This document shows positions 18,225 to 27,485 of a stretch of 64,000 nt of DNA, piece after piece. Under the pieces are notes generated by a model that made no database searches, had not been told where the DNA came from, and was given only the letters and a program-made list of their open reading frames with translations. The stretch's first letter is position 1. Every line of letters begins with the position of its first letter. Both the position numbers and the translations under genes were made by a program. The DNA is from Mesorhizobium sp. M2A.F.Ca.ET.046.03.2.1 (GTDB lineage: Bacteria; Pseudomonadota; Alphaproteobacteria; Rhizobiales; Rhizobiaceae), in NCBI RefSeq assembly GCF_003952425.1, contig NZ_CP034449.1, forward strand, positions 868,001 to 932,000, in the 5' to 3' direction.

Positions 18225-19340
18225 ATGGAACCAATCTGGGCCGTCGGGCTGATGACCGGCACGGTGCTCGACGGCAACATCGACGTGGCGCTGATCAAGA
18301 CGGATGGTGAGCGCATCGCCGACACCGGCACATACACGCTGGCCCCTTACCCGCAATCAATCCGCGCCTTGCTCGAAGAGACGCTGCGCCAAGCCCGCGC
18401 CTGGAATTTCGAGGGAGCGGAGCCGGCGATTTTTCGCGAGGCAGAGGAGGCGCTGACGCGGGCGCAGTCGGCGGCGGTCAAGGATCTGGTCGAGAGCCAG
18501 GGCATGCGCATGGCCGAGATCGGCGTCGTCGGCTTCCACGGCCAGACGGTGCTGCATCGCGCGCCGCAGCCGGGGCGGATCGGTCGCACGCGCCAGCTCG
18601 GCGATGGCGAGCTGATGGCTTCGCTGCTCGGCACCAAGGTGGCCTATGACTTCCGCTCGGCGGATGTCGCGGCGGGCGGGCAAGGCGCGCCTCTTGCGGC
18701 CGCCTATCATGCAGCGCTGCTCAAGGAAGCCGATCCGAGCGGCAACACCGCCGTGCTCAATCTCGGCGGGGTCGGCAACATCACCTGGTGGGACGGCAAG
18801 GACAATATCGTCGCCTTCGACACCGGGCCGGCCAATGCGCCGGTCAATGATTTCATCAAGGCGAAGCGCCTCGGCGAGATGGACCGCGACGGCAGGCTGG
18901 CGGCTGCCGGCAGGGTCGATGAGGAACGGCTCGCCAGGCTCTTGCAGCATCCCTACCTGACGAAGCCCTACCCGAAATCGCTCGACCGCTTCGACTTCAC
19001 CGCGGCGATGGCCGAGGGGCTGAACGCCGAGGACGGCGCGGCGACGCTGACGGCCTTCACTGTGTCGGCCGTGGGCAAGGCGCTCGACCTGTTGCCGCGC
19101 CGGCCGAAGCGGCTGGCGGTCAGCGGCGGCGGCCGCCATAACCCGACGATGATGGCGATGCTCGAAAGCCGCGCCGGGGTCGAAGTGGTGCAGGCCGAGA
19201 CGCTCGGATGGAAGGGCGACGCGGTGGAAGCGGAATGTTTTGCTTTCCTCGCCGTACGCGTGCTGCGCGGCCTTCCGATCAGCTTTCCGAGCACCACCGG
19301 CGCGCCAGAGCCGCTGCGCGGCGGAAAGCTCGCGGGGTAG
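18225..19340 (+). CDS. anmK: Anhydro-N-acetylmuramic acid kinase
   Basis: The protein has 371 residues, the usual length. It has the phosphate-loop region [16 protein letters not shown], one residue longer than the common GTSLDGVDVAL form. Also present are the catalytic-Asp region [13 protein letters not shown], the [12 protein letters not shown] segment and [11 protein letters not shown] near the C-terminus. The enzyme phosphorylates and opens anhydro-MurNAc released from peptidoglycan turnover. ATG 18225 gives a standard N-terminus. No other recycling gene is next to it. Confidence 0.9.
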   Translation: MEPIWAVGLMTGTVLDGNIDVALIKTDGERIADTGTYTLAPYPQSIRALLEETLRQARAWNFEGAEPAIFREAEEALTRAQSAAVKDLVESQGMRMAEIGVVGFHGQTVLHRAPQPGRIGRTRQLGDGELMASLLGTKVAYDFRSADVAAGGQGAPLAAAYHAALLKEADPSGNTAVLNLGGVGNITWWDGKDNIVAFDTGPANAPVNDFIKAKRLGEMDRDGRLAAAGRVDEERLARLLQHPYLTKPYPKSLDRFDFTAAMAEGLNAEDGAATLTAFTVSAVGKALDLLPRRPKRLAVSGGGRHNPTMMAMLESRAGVEVVQAETLGWKGDAVEAECFAFLAVRVLRGLPISFPSTTGAPEPLRGGKLAG

Positions 19341-19426
19341 TTCCTTAACACAGAAGTTTTGACCGGTTGGTTAGGGTGCGTTGGTAGATCCCACGCCTTG
19401 GCGATTGGCCGAGACGCCTGTCGCGG

Positions 19427-19610
19427 TCGTCATCCACGGGCGGAGCAAGGAGCGAAGCGACGCGCGCAGACCCGAGGATCCATGCCGTGAATTGGAAGCG
19501 CCGCGGCGGTCCAGAAATTCTGCACCGTTGCACACTTCGGTCCAGGTAACGGCATGGATTCTAGGGTCTGCGCGCGTCGCTGCGCTCCTTGCTCCGCCCT
19601 AGAATGACGA
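19427..19610. repeat. Large imperfect inverted repeat with 63-bp arms
   Basis: The left arm 19427-19489 and right arm 19548-19610 are near-complete reverse complements; both contain GGGCGGAGCAAGGAGCG or its complement, and CATGCCGT or its complement at the inner ends. They flank a 58-nt spacer. The arms differ at only a few positions. This looks like a palindromic, non-coding mobile element or its RNA-structure remnant. The rest of the 19341-19777 gap shows no convincing gene. Confidence 0.75.
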
Positions 19611-19777
19611 GGTTCAGAAGCCTCCAGCTCATCGCCAACGTTTGCGCCGACTACCCCAGCGGACGTTGATAGCCTTGACCGACAAGCCTGCAATGTTTCA
19701 AAACCAATGTGTTGAGGAACTAGTTTGTTTTGCGCAATTCCGGACGGAAAACCGCTCCACAATTCCCTGGAATTGCT

Positions 19778-20200
19778 CTAAGGCAGCTTCTTCTGCAGGA
19801 AGACGCGCCGGCGGCCGATCGGGAAATCCGGCAATTCGCCGAACGGCTGATAGCCCTCACGCCGATAGACCTTTTCGGCAATTGGATTGAACGTGTCGAT
19901 CCAGGCGCCATGGCACCCGCGCGCGACAGCTTCCTGTTCGGCGGCGTCGAGCATGCCGGCGGCAACGCCTTTTCCGCGCAGCCTTTCGTCGACCCACAGC
20001 CACTGCACGTAAAGCCAGCCCCAGGCGGTGTAGCCGGATATGCCGGCAATGACGGCGTCATGCTCGTCGCGCACGAAGACAACGAGAGGCTTCCTGCCTG
20101 AGGGGCCGACGTCATCATCATTGAAAGCGGTGAGACTTTCGCCCAGGAAAGCAAGGTCCCGCGGCAGGGGCTCGGCGGTGATCTCGAGCGTCGTCTTCAT
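19778..20200 (-). CDS. GNAT-family N-acetyltransferase
   Basis: The protein has 140 residues and a single GNAT domain. The acetyl-CoA binding motif A is LRGKGVAAGMLDAAE, preceded by the strand GWLYVQWLWVDE, and the later VYRREGYQ segment matches motif B. It would transfer an acetyl group to an amine of unknown identity. It stands alone on the minus strand, 58 nt from the stop of the next gene. Confidence 0.82.
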   Translation of the reverse strand: MKTTLEITAEPLPRDLAFLGESLTAFNDDDVGPSGRKPLVVFVRDEHDAVIAGISGYTAWGWLYVQWLWVDERLRGKGVAAGMLDAAEQEAVARGCHGAWIDTFNPIAEKVYRREGYQPFGELPDFPIGRRRVFLQKKLP

Positions 20201-20258
20201 CGGCTGCGACTCCGGTTCACAAGCCAGCCTTAGCGAAGGTGTGAACGCAGATGCAAGC

Positions 20259-21443
20259 CTATTGCCGGGTGGACGACCGCCATGCCGCCGCGCCCGCCGC
20301 CACCAGCATCAATCCAGCGGCGACCAGGGCGCTGTTGGCGAAGCCGAGGCTCGTGTAGAGCGGGCCGAAGCCTGCCGTGCCGACGGTGACCGCGAGATAG
20401 GTGACCGCGCTGTTCAGTCCCATGATGGTGCCGCGCCGCGACGGGTCGAGCGCGGTGAGGCGCATGACCAGCACGTTCAGCCCGAGATGGTTGGCCAAGC
20501 CCCAGACGGCGATCGTCGCGATCAAGGGGCCGAAGGCGGTGCTGGCCAGCGCGATCGCGACATAGACGGCGGCGACCAGCAGATAGGCGAAGGGCATGAC
20601 GCGGCGCGCCCCGAGCCGATCGATGACGCCATCCAGCAAGGCGGCCGCGCCGAAGCCCAGGCCATAGGCGACCGCCGCCAGGCCATTGGCGCTTACCGGC
20701 TCGCCGAGGGCTTCATGGAGATGATCGCCAAGATAGCCATAGACGCCATAGAAGGCGATCATGAAGGCGCCGCAGGCAATGAGCAGCGGCAGAATGCCGG
20801 GAACAGCGAGCGCGCCGAGCGGCGACGGCGCGGGACCGCTTTTCCTAGTGTCGTGCAGAGAGCTCATCGCCAGGCCGGCAACAGCTGCTGCCGCCAGCAA
20901 CGCCACCGCCGCGAAGACGGCCCGCCAATGGATGAGATCGGCGAGCACCGCGGACAGCGAGACGCCGGCGACCATCGAGAGCGTCCAGCCGGTCAGCACG
21001 ACACCGATGGTGCCGCTCTCGCGGCCGGGCGGCGCGATCGCGGCCGAACTGGCGTAGATCGCCGGCATGGCGATGCCGGCGGCAATGCCGGCGACGAGCT
21101 GGGCCGCCACCAACGTCGTCACCGTCGGCGCCAACGCGCTGGCGACCAGCGCGATGGCCAGAAGCAGCAACGCGCCCTGCAACATGCGGCGCGCGCCGAT
21201 GCGGTCGATATAGCGGGCAAGGAAGAGCGCGCTGGCCGATGTGCCGAGGCCGAAGGCGGCGGCAGCCGTCATCACCGCCGGCACGCTGGCGCCGAACGAC
21301 GCCGCGACGGCAGGCGCGATCGGTCCCAGAACCAGCGAATTAGAACCGATGACGGCGATGCAGCCGGTCAGCAGATAGGCGGCGGCCGGAATCGGCGCGC
21401 GCGGCGCCAAGGTTATAAAAGTTGATTGATTGCTGTTCGACAT
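20259..21443 (-). CDS. MFS transporter
   Basis: The protein has 394 residues with about twelve membrane segments. It has the loop motif between helices 2 and 3 (LGTSASALFLARYIDRIGAR) and looks like the drug or sugar efflux (AraJ-like) group of the major facilitator superfamily. It diverges from an Lrp/AsnC gene whose start is only 48 nt away, the usual arrangement for an exporter controlled by that regulator. The substrate is unknown; an amino-acid-related compound is an inference from the regulator type. Confidence 0.85.
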   Translation of the reverse strand: MSNSNQSTFITLAPRAPIPAAAYLLTGCIAVIGSNSLVLGPIAPAVAASFGASVPAVMTAAAAFGLGTSASALFLARYIDRIGARRMLQGALLLLAIALVASALAPTVTTLVAAQLVAGIAAGIAMPAIYASSAAIAPPGRESGTIGVVLTGWTLSMVAGVSLSAVLADLIHWRAVFAAVALLAAAAVAGLAMSSLHDTRKSGPAPSPLGALAVPGILPLLIACGAFMIAFYGVYGYLGDHLHEALGEPVSANGLAAVAYGLGFGAAALLDGVIDRLGARRVMPFAYLLVAAVYVAIALASTAFGPLIATIAVWGLANHLGLNVLVMRLTALDPSRRGTIMGLNSAVTYLAVTVGTAGFGPLYTSLGFANSALVAAGLMLVAAGAAAWRSSTRQ

Positions 21444-21491
21444 ATCATCATAATGACCGAATTAAATTCCGCATCAAAGGAGAATTTCCAT

Positions 21492-22031
21492 ATGGACGCA
21501 GAAACAGATGACATTCAGCGGAACAAGCAACCGGCCCGCGAGATCGACCCGATCGACCGAAAGATATTAGGCGTTCTCGTCGAGGACGCGACCATCAGCT
21601 ACGCCGATCTGGGCGAGCGAGTCGGCCTGTCGCCGCCGGCGGCGCATGAGCGGGTCAAGCGGCTGAAGCGCAGCGGCGCCATCCGCGCCACCTCGGCGAT
21701 CATCGATCCAAGGGCGGTGAAGAAGCCGCTGCTCGCCTTCGTGCATATCGACACAAGGGGCTGGGGCAAGACGCCGGAGCTGATGGCGGTCTCCAAATAT
21801 CCGGAGGTCGAGGAGATCCACACGGTCGCCGGCGACACCTGCATGCTGCTCAAGGTGCGCACAGAGGACACGCGGGCGCTCGAAGGCCTGCTCGCCCGTC
21901 TCTACGACACGCCCGGCGTCACCTCGACGCGCAGCTACGTCGTGCTGTCGACCTATCTCGAGCGCCCGGTGCAGCCCGAAATCACGGGCGAATGGCCTGC
22001 GCCCAAGCATATGGCAAATCCCATGTATTAG
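21492..22031 (+). CDS. Lrp/AsnC-family transcriptional regulator
   Basis: The protein has 179 residues. A winged helix-turn-helix (IDPIDRKILGVLVEDA, GLSPPAAHERVKRLKRSGAI) is followed by the RAM/Lrp ligand-sensing domain (VEEIHTVAGDTCMLLKVRTED). ATG 21492 is chosen because AGGAG lies nine bases upstream. The family forms octamers and senses amino acids. Its divergent partner is the MFS transporter. Its stop overlaps the stop of a convergent membrane-protein gene by four bases. Confidence 0.9.
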   Translation: MDAETDDIQRNKQPAREIDPIDRKILGVLVEDATISYADLGERVGLSPPAAHERVKRLKRSGAIRATSAIIDPRAVKKPLLAFVHIDTRGWGKTPELMAVSKYPEVEEIHTVAGDTCMLLKVRTEDTRALEGLLARLYDTPGVTSTRSYVVLSTYLERPVQPEITGEWPAPKHMANPMY

Positions 22032-22531
22032 GCCGTTGCCGGCTGATGGCGCCTCGAACGCGCCAGCAGATAGAAGGCCGCGACATGCGTGATCATCAGC
22101 AGCGGCACGTAGATGACCGGGATCGCGTAGGTCGCGCCCAACTGGCCGGCATGGCCAGGAAGGTCGAGCATGACGCCATGATAGTAATCGCCGACAAGGT
22201 CGATCACGCCCACGACATTGAAGGCGACGACGAGCAGCCAGAAGATCGCGGGCCGCTTCGCCGCGAGCAACGCCAGCATGGCGAGCAGGCCGGTGGCGAA
22301 GTCGCCATAGGCGGCGAAGCTTGCGAAGCCAGGAGCAAGGTCGGGGCCGACAACGCCCGGGATCAGGAAGACGAGCCCGAAGAAGCGAAAGCTGTGCAGC
22401 GTGGCGATCGCGCGCTGCGCTTCTACCGGCTCCATCGATCTCAGCCTCGGCCAGATATAGGCGGTGAAGCAAAGAAGCCATGGCACGTAGCCGAGCCCAA
22501 GTTGGATGTTCAGGATCATCGCCGGTGACAT
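22028..22531 (-). CDS. Integral membrane protein of unknown function
   Basis: The protein has 167 residues with four to five hydrophobic helices (for example GYVPWLLCFTAYIWP and FFGLVFLIPGVVGPDLAPGF). I do not recognise the family beyond a general hypothetical membrane protein. ATG 22531 is preceded by a strong AGGAGGT five bases upstream; an in-frame GTG at 22537 lies inside that site and is rejected. The ribosome-binding site begins in the stop of the methyltransferase gene upstream, so the two are almost certainly co-translated. Confidence 0.75.
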   Translation of the reverse strand: MSPAMILNIQLGLGYVPWLLCFTAYIWPRLRSMEPVEAQRAIATLHSFRFFGLVFLIPGVVGPDLAPGFASFAAYGDFATGLLAMLALLAAKRPAIFWLLVVAFNVVGVIDLVGDYYHGVMLDLPGHAGQLGATYAIPVIYVPLLMITHVAAFYLLARSRRHQPATA

Positions 22532-22540
22532 CCGCACCTC

Positions 22541-23371
22541 CTATAAAGCCTTGGGGGGAACGGCTTCGAACACTGCTGTCAGAATGCCCAGCCGCCCTTC
22601 CATGAGATTGCGCCCGAGATTGGTGGTGAGTTCGGCGAAACCCTGCCCCATGACGACGCCGAGATTGAGCGACGGCGGACCGGAGGCGCGGAGTTCGGCG
22701 AACCAGGCCTTGGCTATGGCCGTGTCGTCGCGGCGGACCAGCGTGCCGAAGCCGGCGGCTTCAACCACCTCGCAAGTCGCTTCTGCGGTCAGCAGGAAGC
22801 TTTCGCCCGGCGTCTTCGCCCACGGCACCGGATAAAGAGGATCGCCGCCATTCAGCACGACGTCGAAGGTGGCGAATTTTCCGCCGGGTTTCAGCACGCG
22901 CTTGATCTCGCGGTAGAGCAGCGGCCGATCGGCGATGTTCATCGCCACATGCTGCAGAAGCACGGCGTCGAAGCGGCCGTCCTCGAAGGGCAGCGCCAAC
23001 GCACTGCCGGTCTCGAACGACACGCTGCCGTCCTGCCCGGTCCGCGCGGTCAGATAGCGCGCGGCTTCGACGAAGGGCTCGCTGAGATCGACGCCGGTCA
23101 CCTTGCAGCCATAGGTCGCCTCCAGGAAGCGAGCTGGCCCGCCGACGCCCGATCCGACGTCGAGCACCGACATGCCGGTGGTGATGGCGGCAAGTTCGGC
23201 GAGCTCGGCGGTCGCGGCCAGCCCGCGGGTGTGGAACTGGTCTAGCGCCGCCAGTTGCTCGGGCTTCAGCCGCTCTTCCTCAGGCCCAAAGACCGCCAGC
23301 GCCGTCTTCAATCGATCGGTCAGGCCGGTCGCGCGATAGTGATCGCGCACGCGATCGAGTTCGTCGGTCAT
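22541..23371 (-). CDS. SAM-dependent methyltransferase (UbiE/small-molecule type)
   Basis: The protein has 276 residues. Motif I is VLDVGSGVGGPARFLE and the motif II region is VTGVDLSEPFVEAA. FDAVLLQHVAMNI follows, then LYREIKRVLKPGGKFATFDV. This matches Methyltransf_11-type enzymes acting on small lipophilic molecules. ATG 23371 replaces an upstream TTG. It is the first gene of a two-gene unit with a membrane protein and diverges from a LysR gene 85 nt away, its likely regulator. Confidence 0.85.
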   Translation of the reverse strand: MTDELDRVRDHYRATGLTDRLKTALAVFGPEEERLKPEQLAALDQFHTRGLAATAELAELAAITTGMSVLDVGSGVGGPARFLEATYGCKVTGVDLSEPFVEAARYLTARTGQDGSVSFETGSALALPFEDGRFDAVLLQHVAMNIADRPLLYREIKRVLKPGGKFATFDVVLNGGDPLYPVPWAKTPGESFLLTAEATCEVVEAAGFGTLVRRDDTAIAKAWFAELRASGPPSLNLGVVMGQGFAELTTNLGRNLMEGRLGILTAVFEAVPPKAL

Positions 23372-23456
23372 TGCCAATTCCCTTCAGGCTTCCAAGCTCA
23401 TGGAAGAAATACAACCGCTTTCTGCGAACCACTATCCGCGATAATGTCGATGGGTC

Positions 23457-24410
23457 ATGAAGCAGAACTTCACAGTCAGGCATGGCGCCCTCGACGGCGT
23501 CGAGGCCTTCTTGAGTGTCGCGAAACACCGCAATTTCCGCAAGGCGGCGGCCGAGCTTGCCGTCACCCCGTCAGCGATCAGCCAGGCGATACGCACGCTG
23601 GAGGCGCGCATCGGCGCCGCGCTCTTCATCCGCACGACGCGTAGCGTGGGTCTCACCGAAGCCGGCGAGCGCTTTTTCGCCCGCGCCCGGCCGGCCTTCG
23701 AGGAATTGATCGCCGCGAGCGAGATCGCGCGCGGGATGGGCGAGCGGCCGGCCGGGCTGTTGCGCCTTTCGGTGCCGCCGGCCGTGGTGCCGGTGTTGCT
23801 GGAGCCGATGATCGCCTCCTTCTGCCAGGCCTATCCAGAGATCGAGCTGGAGATCGTCGCCAGCGGCGAGTTGGCCGATCTCGCCGCCGAAGGATTCGAT
23901 GCCGGCATTCGCATGGGCGATCTGATCGCGCCCGACATGGTCGCGGTGCGGCTGACGCCGTCCTTCCCGATGGTAGTGGTCGGCAGTCCCGACTATCTGC
24001 GCCGGCGCGCGGCGCCGGAGCGCATCGAGGATTTGCGTGACCATGCCTGCCTGCGCCTACGCCGCTCCAACGGTTCGGTCGCGCCGTGGTCCTTTGTCGA
24101 CGGCAACAAGACGATAGAGGCGATCGTCTCCGGACCGCTGATCGCGCACGACTATCCTTCGCTGCTCGGCGCGGCGATCCAGGGCATCGGACTGGCGCAG
24201 GTGCCTGGTCCGATCGCCGAGGCGCCGATCGCCGATGGGCGCCTGCAGGCGCTGCTCGGCCGCTTCGCGGTGACCACGCCGGGCGTTTTTCTCTATTATC
24301 CGGAACGGCACCAGGTGCTGCCGAAGTTGCGCGCTTTCATCGACCACATCAGGCAGCCGGGCGGCGCCGAGGCTTCCGCGAAGCGATCGGGCAGGCAGCG
24401 GCAAAGCTGA
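23457..24410 (+). CDS. LysR-family transcriptional regulator
   Basis: The protein has 317 residues. The N-terminal helix-turn-helix (GVEAFLSVAKHRNFRKAAAE, TPSAISQAIRTLEARIG) is followed by a substrate-binding domain from about residue 95 (GLLRLSVPPAVVPVLL). It diverges from the methyltransferase/membrane protein pair and probably controls it. The C-terminus ends in a short basic tail. Confidence 0.9.
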   Translation: MKQNFTVRHGALDGVEAFLSVAKHRNFRKAAAELAVTPSAISQAIRTLEARIGAALFIRTTRSVGLTEAGERFFARARPAFEELIAASEIARGMGERPAGLLRLSVPPAVVPVLLEPMIASFCQAYPEIELEIVASGELADLAAEGFDAGIRMGDLIAPDMVAVRLTPSFPMVVVGSPDYLRRRAAPERIEDLRDHACLRLRRSNGSVAPWSFVDGNKTIEAIVSGPLIAHDYPSLLGAAIQGIGLAQVPGPIAEAPIADGRLQALLGRFAVTTPGVFLYYPERHQVLPKLRAFIDHIRQPGGAEASAKRSGRQRQS

Positions 24411-24468
24411 CGCTTCAAATCCGACGGTTTACTGAGCCGGCTGTGTCCGAGATATTTGAGCTGCATGC

Positions 24469-24681
24469 ATGGTTGGAAGCGGCGCGCAGGCTGTGGACGC
24501 GCCACTCGACCGCATCGCCGGGGAAACCGGCTTCGGCGATCTCGGCCGCATGCGTCGCGCTTTCATGAGGAGCTTTGGCCAACCGCCGCAGGCGCTAAGG
24601 CGCGCGGAGGGCGACCAACTGGGCTCATTCAAGGTCATAAACATCTTCCACGAAGGAGTCGGACGGCGGATATTACCCTAA
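24469..24681 (+). pseudogene. Remnant of an AraC-family regulator (C-terminal HTH only)
   Basis: Codons 13-46 read LDRIAGETGFGDLGRMRRAF then MRSFGQPPQALRRA, the second helix-turn-helix of AraC/GlxA-type regulators. Nothing of the first helix-turn-helix or the ligand domain precedes it: a stop occurs at 24457 and the LysR gene ends at 24410. The short tail beyond codon 46 is not family-like. It is a truncated gene end and the only coding trace in the 24411-24751 gap. Confidence 0.55.
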
Positions 24682-24751
24682 CCGGATTGCCTTTGTGCCC
24701 CTGTTTCCGCTTCGCCGCCGCACTTTGGCGCAGTTCCGGACATGGTGACCA

Positions 24752-25609
24752 TCACTTTGCGGCGCGCGATGAGATCAGCGATTGAATGCGTTCCGCATCC
24801 GCCTGCGTCGCGGGGTTGTAGACGATCATGCCGAGCTCCGGCCGGCCGTCAACCGCGAACACCGAGAACTCCAGTTCGATCAGTCCGATCTCGGGATGCC
24901 GCAGACGCTTCAGGCCTTCGCCATGCGGGGGGACGACGTCATTGTCGCGCCATAGCGCCTCGAATTCCGGACTGATCCGGCAAAGCTCTTCGACGAGCTG
25001 GGTGATTTCCGCTCCTGCGCCGGCCCTGGTGGCATCCGCCCTGAAGGACGCGACCACGAAACGCGCGACGCTCCGCCAGTCGTCCTGCGCGTCGCGCACG
25101 CGCGGATTGCCGAACATCAGGCGCAGGATGTTGCGCTGCTCGCGCGGCAGCTTGGAATAGTCGGTGAGCATCGCTGCCGCGGCCCGGTTCCAGGCCACCA
25201 CATCCCATGTCGCGGTCTTGATGATTGCCGCGCTGGGGTCCAAGGCATCGAGGACGCGCTGCAGGCGCGGCGTGACGCTGTCGACGTTTTTGTAACGAAC
25301 TTCCGGCGGCCGCCCGAGACCCAGCATGAACAGATGCTCGCGCTCGGGCTCGGTCAGCATCAGCCCGGTGGCGATGCGGTTCAGCACATCGGCGGACGGC
25401 GCGCCGCCCCTCCCCTGCTCCAGCCAGGTGTACCAAGTGGGGGAGATATTGGCGCGCTGCGCCACCTCTTCGCGCCGCAGCCCCGGTGTGCGCCGGCGAC
25501 CCGTGGCGAAGCCGAAGGCCGCCGGATCGAGACGCATGCGGCGATCACGAAGAAAGGCGCCCAGCTTGTTGGTCGTCTCCTTGTTGGCGGTCGCTAGGGA
25601 CATTGCCAT
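24752..25609 (-). CDS. XRE-type regulator with MmyB-like ligand domain
   Basis: The protein has 285 residues. The N-terminal helix-turn-helix carries TPGLRREEVAQRANISPTWY and TWLEQGRG, the hallmark of the group with a C-terminal MmyB/PAS-like ligand-binding domain, here from about residue 110 with VVAWNRAAAAML. The start is ATG 25609. It diverges from the NAD(P)-dependent reductase at 25701 across 91 AT-rich bases and most likely represses it. Confidence 0.88.
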   Translation of the reverse strand: MAMSLATANKETTNKLGAFLRDRRMRLDPAAFGFATGRRRTPGLRREEVAQRANISPTWYTWLEQGRGGAPSADVLNRIATGLMLTEPEREHLFMLGLGRPPEVRYKNVDSVTPRLQRVLDALDPSAAIIKTATWDVVAWNRAAAAMLTDYSKLPREQRNILRLMFGNPRVRDAQDDWRSVARFVVASFRADATRAGAGAEITQLVEELCRISPEFEALWRDNDVVPPHGEGLKRLRHPEIGLIELEFSVFAVDGRPELGMIVYNPATQADAERIQSLISSRAAK

Positions 25610-25700
25610 CCTGTTGGCTATTATACCATGATAAAGTCACTACTTTAACAGAATGAGTTATAGCGCAAATAAGGCCTCCGAACAACCACAGGAGACTCCC

Positions 25701-26603
25701 ATGCGTGTATTCCTTACCGGCGCGACCGGTTTCATCGGTTCCAGAATCGTGCCTGAGCTTCTCGCCGCCGGCCATCAGGTGCTTGGCCTGACCCGCTCCG
25801 AGGCCGGCGCGCGGTCGCTTATCGCCGCCGGCGCCGAGCCCCATCGCGGCGACCTCGAAGACCTCGACAGCCTGCGCGACGGCGCGGTGAAATCGGATGC
25901 GGTGATCCACACCGCCTTCGACCACAATTTCTCGAATTTCGTCGCCAATTGCGAGAAGGACAAGCGGGTCATCGTAGCGCTGGGCGGCGCGCTGGCCGGC
26001 TCGGACCGGCTGCTCATCATCACGTCGGGTGTCGGCATGGGCTCCGCCGAACACGGACAGCCGGCGAGAGAAGACGTCTTCAACACCGACCATCCCAATC
26101 CGCGCATCCTGTCGGAGCTTACCGGCGCGGCGATGGCCGAGAAGGGCGTCAAGGTGTCGGTGGTGCGCTTGCCGCAGGTGCATGACACGGTGAAGCAGGG
26201 CCTGATCACGCCACTGATCGCCCAGACGCGCGCCAAGGGCGTGTCGGCCTATCTCGGCGAAGGCCGCAACCGGTGGTCGGCGGCGCATGTGCTCGATGTC
26301 GCCAAGCTCTACCGCCTGGCGCTCGACAAGCAGGAAGCCGGCGTGCGCTACAACGCCGTTGCCGAGGAAGGCATCCCGATGCGCGAGATCGCGGAAGTGA
26401 TCGGCGCCGGCCTCAACGTGCCGGTGGTCTCGCTGTCGCAGGACGAGGCAGCGGACCATTTCGGGTGGCTCGCCATGTTCGCCGGCCTCGACCTGCCGGC
26501 GTCGAGCGAATGGACGCGCGCGCATCTCGGCTGGCAGCCGACCGGACCCGGGCTCATCGCCGACCTTAAGCAGATGGACTATTCGCAAGCCGCCACGGCA
26601 TAG
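25701..26603 (+). CDS. NAD(P)-binding SDR-extended oxidoreductase
   Basis: The protein has 300 residues. The N-terminal Rossmann motif is VFLTGATGFIGSRIV. Later segments HTAFDHNFSNF and YLGEGRNRWSAAHVLDVAKL match the atypical extended SDRs related to NAD-dependent epimerases that lack the usual Tyr-x3-Lys. ATG 25701 follows AGGAGACTCCC. The divergent XRE regulator and single-gene layout resemble an inducible detoxification reductase. The substrate is unknown. Confidence 0.83.
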   Translation: MRVFLTGATGFIGSRIVPELLAAGHQVLGLTRSEAGARSLIAAGAEPHRGDLEDLDSLRDGAVKSDAVIHTAFDHNFSNFVANCEKDKRVIVALGGALAGSDRLLIITSGVGMGSAEHGQPAREDVFNTDHPNPRILSELTGAAMAEKGVKVSVVRLPQVHDTVKQGLITPLIAQTRAKGVSAYLGEGRNRWSAAHVLDVAKLYRLALDKQEAGVRYNAVAEEGIPMREIAEVIGAGLNVPVVSLSQDEAADHFGWLAMFAGLDLPASSEWTRAHLGWQPTGPGLIADLKQMDYSQAATA

Positions 26604-26615
26604 ATGGCTCCCCGG

Positions 26616-26643
26616 GGCGGTTCGGCAACCAAGCTGAACCGCC
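26616..26643. terminator. Stem-loop between convergent genes
   Basis: GGCGGTTC and GAACCGCC form a perfect 8-bp stem with a 12-nt loop, centred in the 58-nt gap between the convergent stops of the reductase and the GntR gene. There is no T tract. It could end both transcripts. Confidence 0.45.
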
Positions 26644-26661
26644 TCAACGTCCCCAGTTGGG

Positions 26662-27369
26662 TTAGGCGCGCAACAGATCCGCCAAACTGTCGGATTTTTC
26701 AACCTTGTCCGTGAGATCGAGTCCCGACAGCAGGTCGACCAAGTGGCTGTTCATCAAGGCGGCCGCGTCGGCGCTGTTGCCGACTTCGATCGCGTCGACC
26801 AGGGCGTGATGGGCGTGCTTCTCGCAGGTTGCGTCACGGCGCTTCCAGTAAAGAGCGATGATCAGCGAGGAGTGCGAGACGAGATCGCGCACGAAGTTGG
26901 TGAAGACCGAATGCGCCGCGATCTCGGCGATGCCGACATGGAAGCGCGCCGACAGCATGATGGCGTCGCTGTCGCGGCCGTCATGCAGCGCCTCATGCTC
27001 CTTTTCGAGATGGAGGCGCAATTGCACGATGTCCGACGGCACCGCCGCCCTGGCGGCAAGCGCCGCCACCTTGGGCTCGATCAGCGCCCGAGCCTCGAAC
27101 ACCTCGCGCGCCTCCATCTTCGACGGCTGCGCGACAAAGGCGCCGCGATTGGGCTCCAGCCGTGCCAAGCGGTCGTGCGCCAACGCCTGCAGAGCGGCGC
27201 GAACGACGGTGCGGCTCACCGAATAAATCGAGGCAAGCTCGTCTTCCGGCAGCTTCGTGCCCGGCGCGAGGCGATGGCTGACGATGGCGTCCCTCAGCCC
27301 ATAATAGATCGGCGACCAGCGTGCCGCCGGCTTGTCTTCTCGATCATCTTCCCTGAGTACCGTCAACAT
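26662..27369 (-). CDS. GntR/FCD-family transcriptional regulator
   Basis: The protein has 235 residues from ATG 27369 (MLTVLRED); ATG 27411 would add 14 residues and neither has a strong ribosome-binding site. The winged helix (LRDAIVSHRLAPGTKLPEDE, YSVSRTVVRAALQALAHD) is followed by an FCD all-helical domain (EVFEARALIEPKVAALAARA, with SARFHVGIAEIAAHSVF carrying metal-ligand-like His). It is the last gene of the liv-racemase operon, 74-116 nt after the racemase, so it is probably autoregulated. A matching palindrome, ATTGTATACAAT, lies upstream of livK. Confidence 0.88.
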   Translation of the reverse strand: MLTVLREDDREDKPAARWSPIYYGLRDAIVSHRLAPGTKLPEDELASIYSVSRTVVRAALQALAHDRLARLEPNRGAFVAQPSKMEAREVFEARALIEPKVAALAARAAVPSDIVQLRLHLEKEHEALHDGRDSDAIMLSARFHVGIAEIAAHSVFTNFVRDLVSHSSLIIALYWKRRDATCEKHAHHALVDAIEVGNSADAAALMNSHLVDLLSGLDLTDKVEKSDSLADLLRA

Positions 27370-27485
27370 GCTCTTCAACGCGCAGGCGTAGCACGCCTGA
27401 TTTGCCTCCATTGGTAGAGGTCGGTTCAATCTAATATGGCTTGCGCGGTGGTCAATCCCGGGCAACCAGCCTTACACGACCTGTC

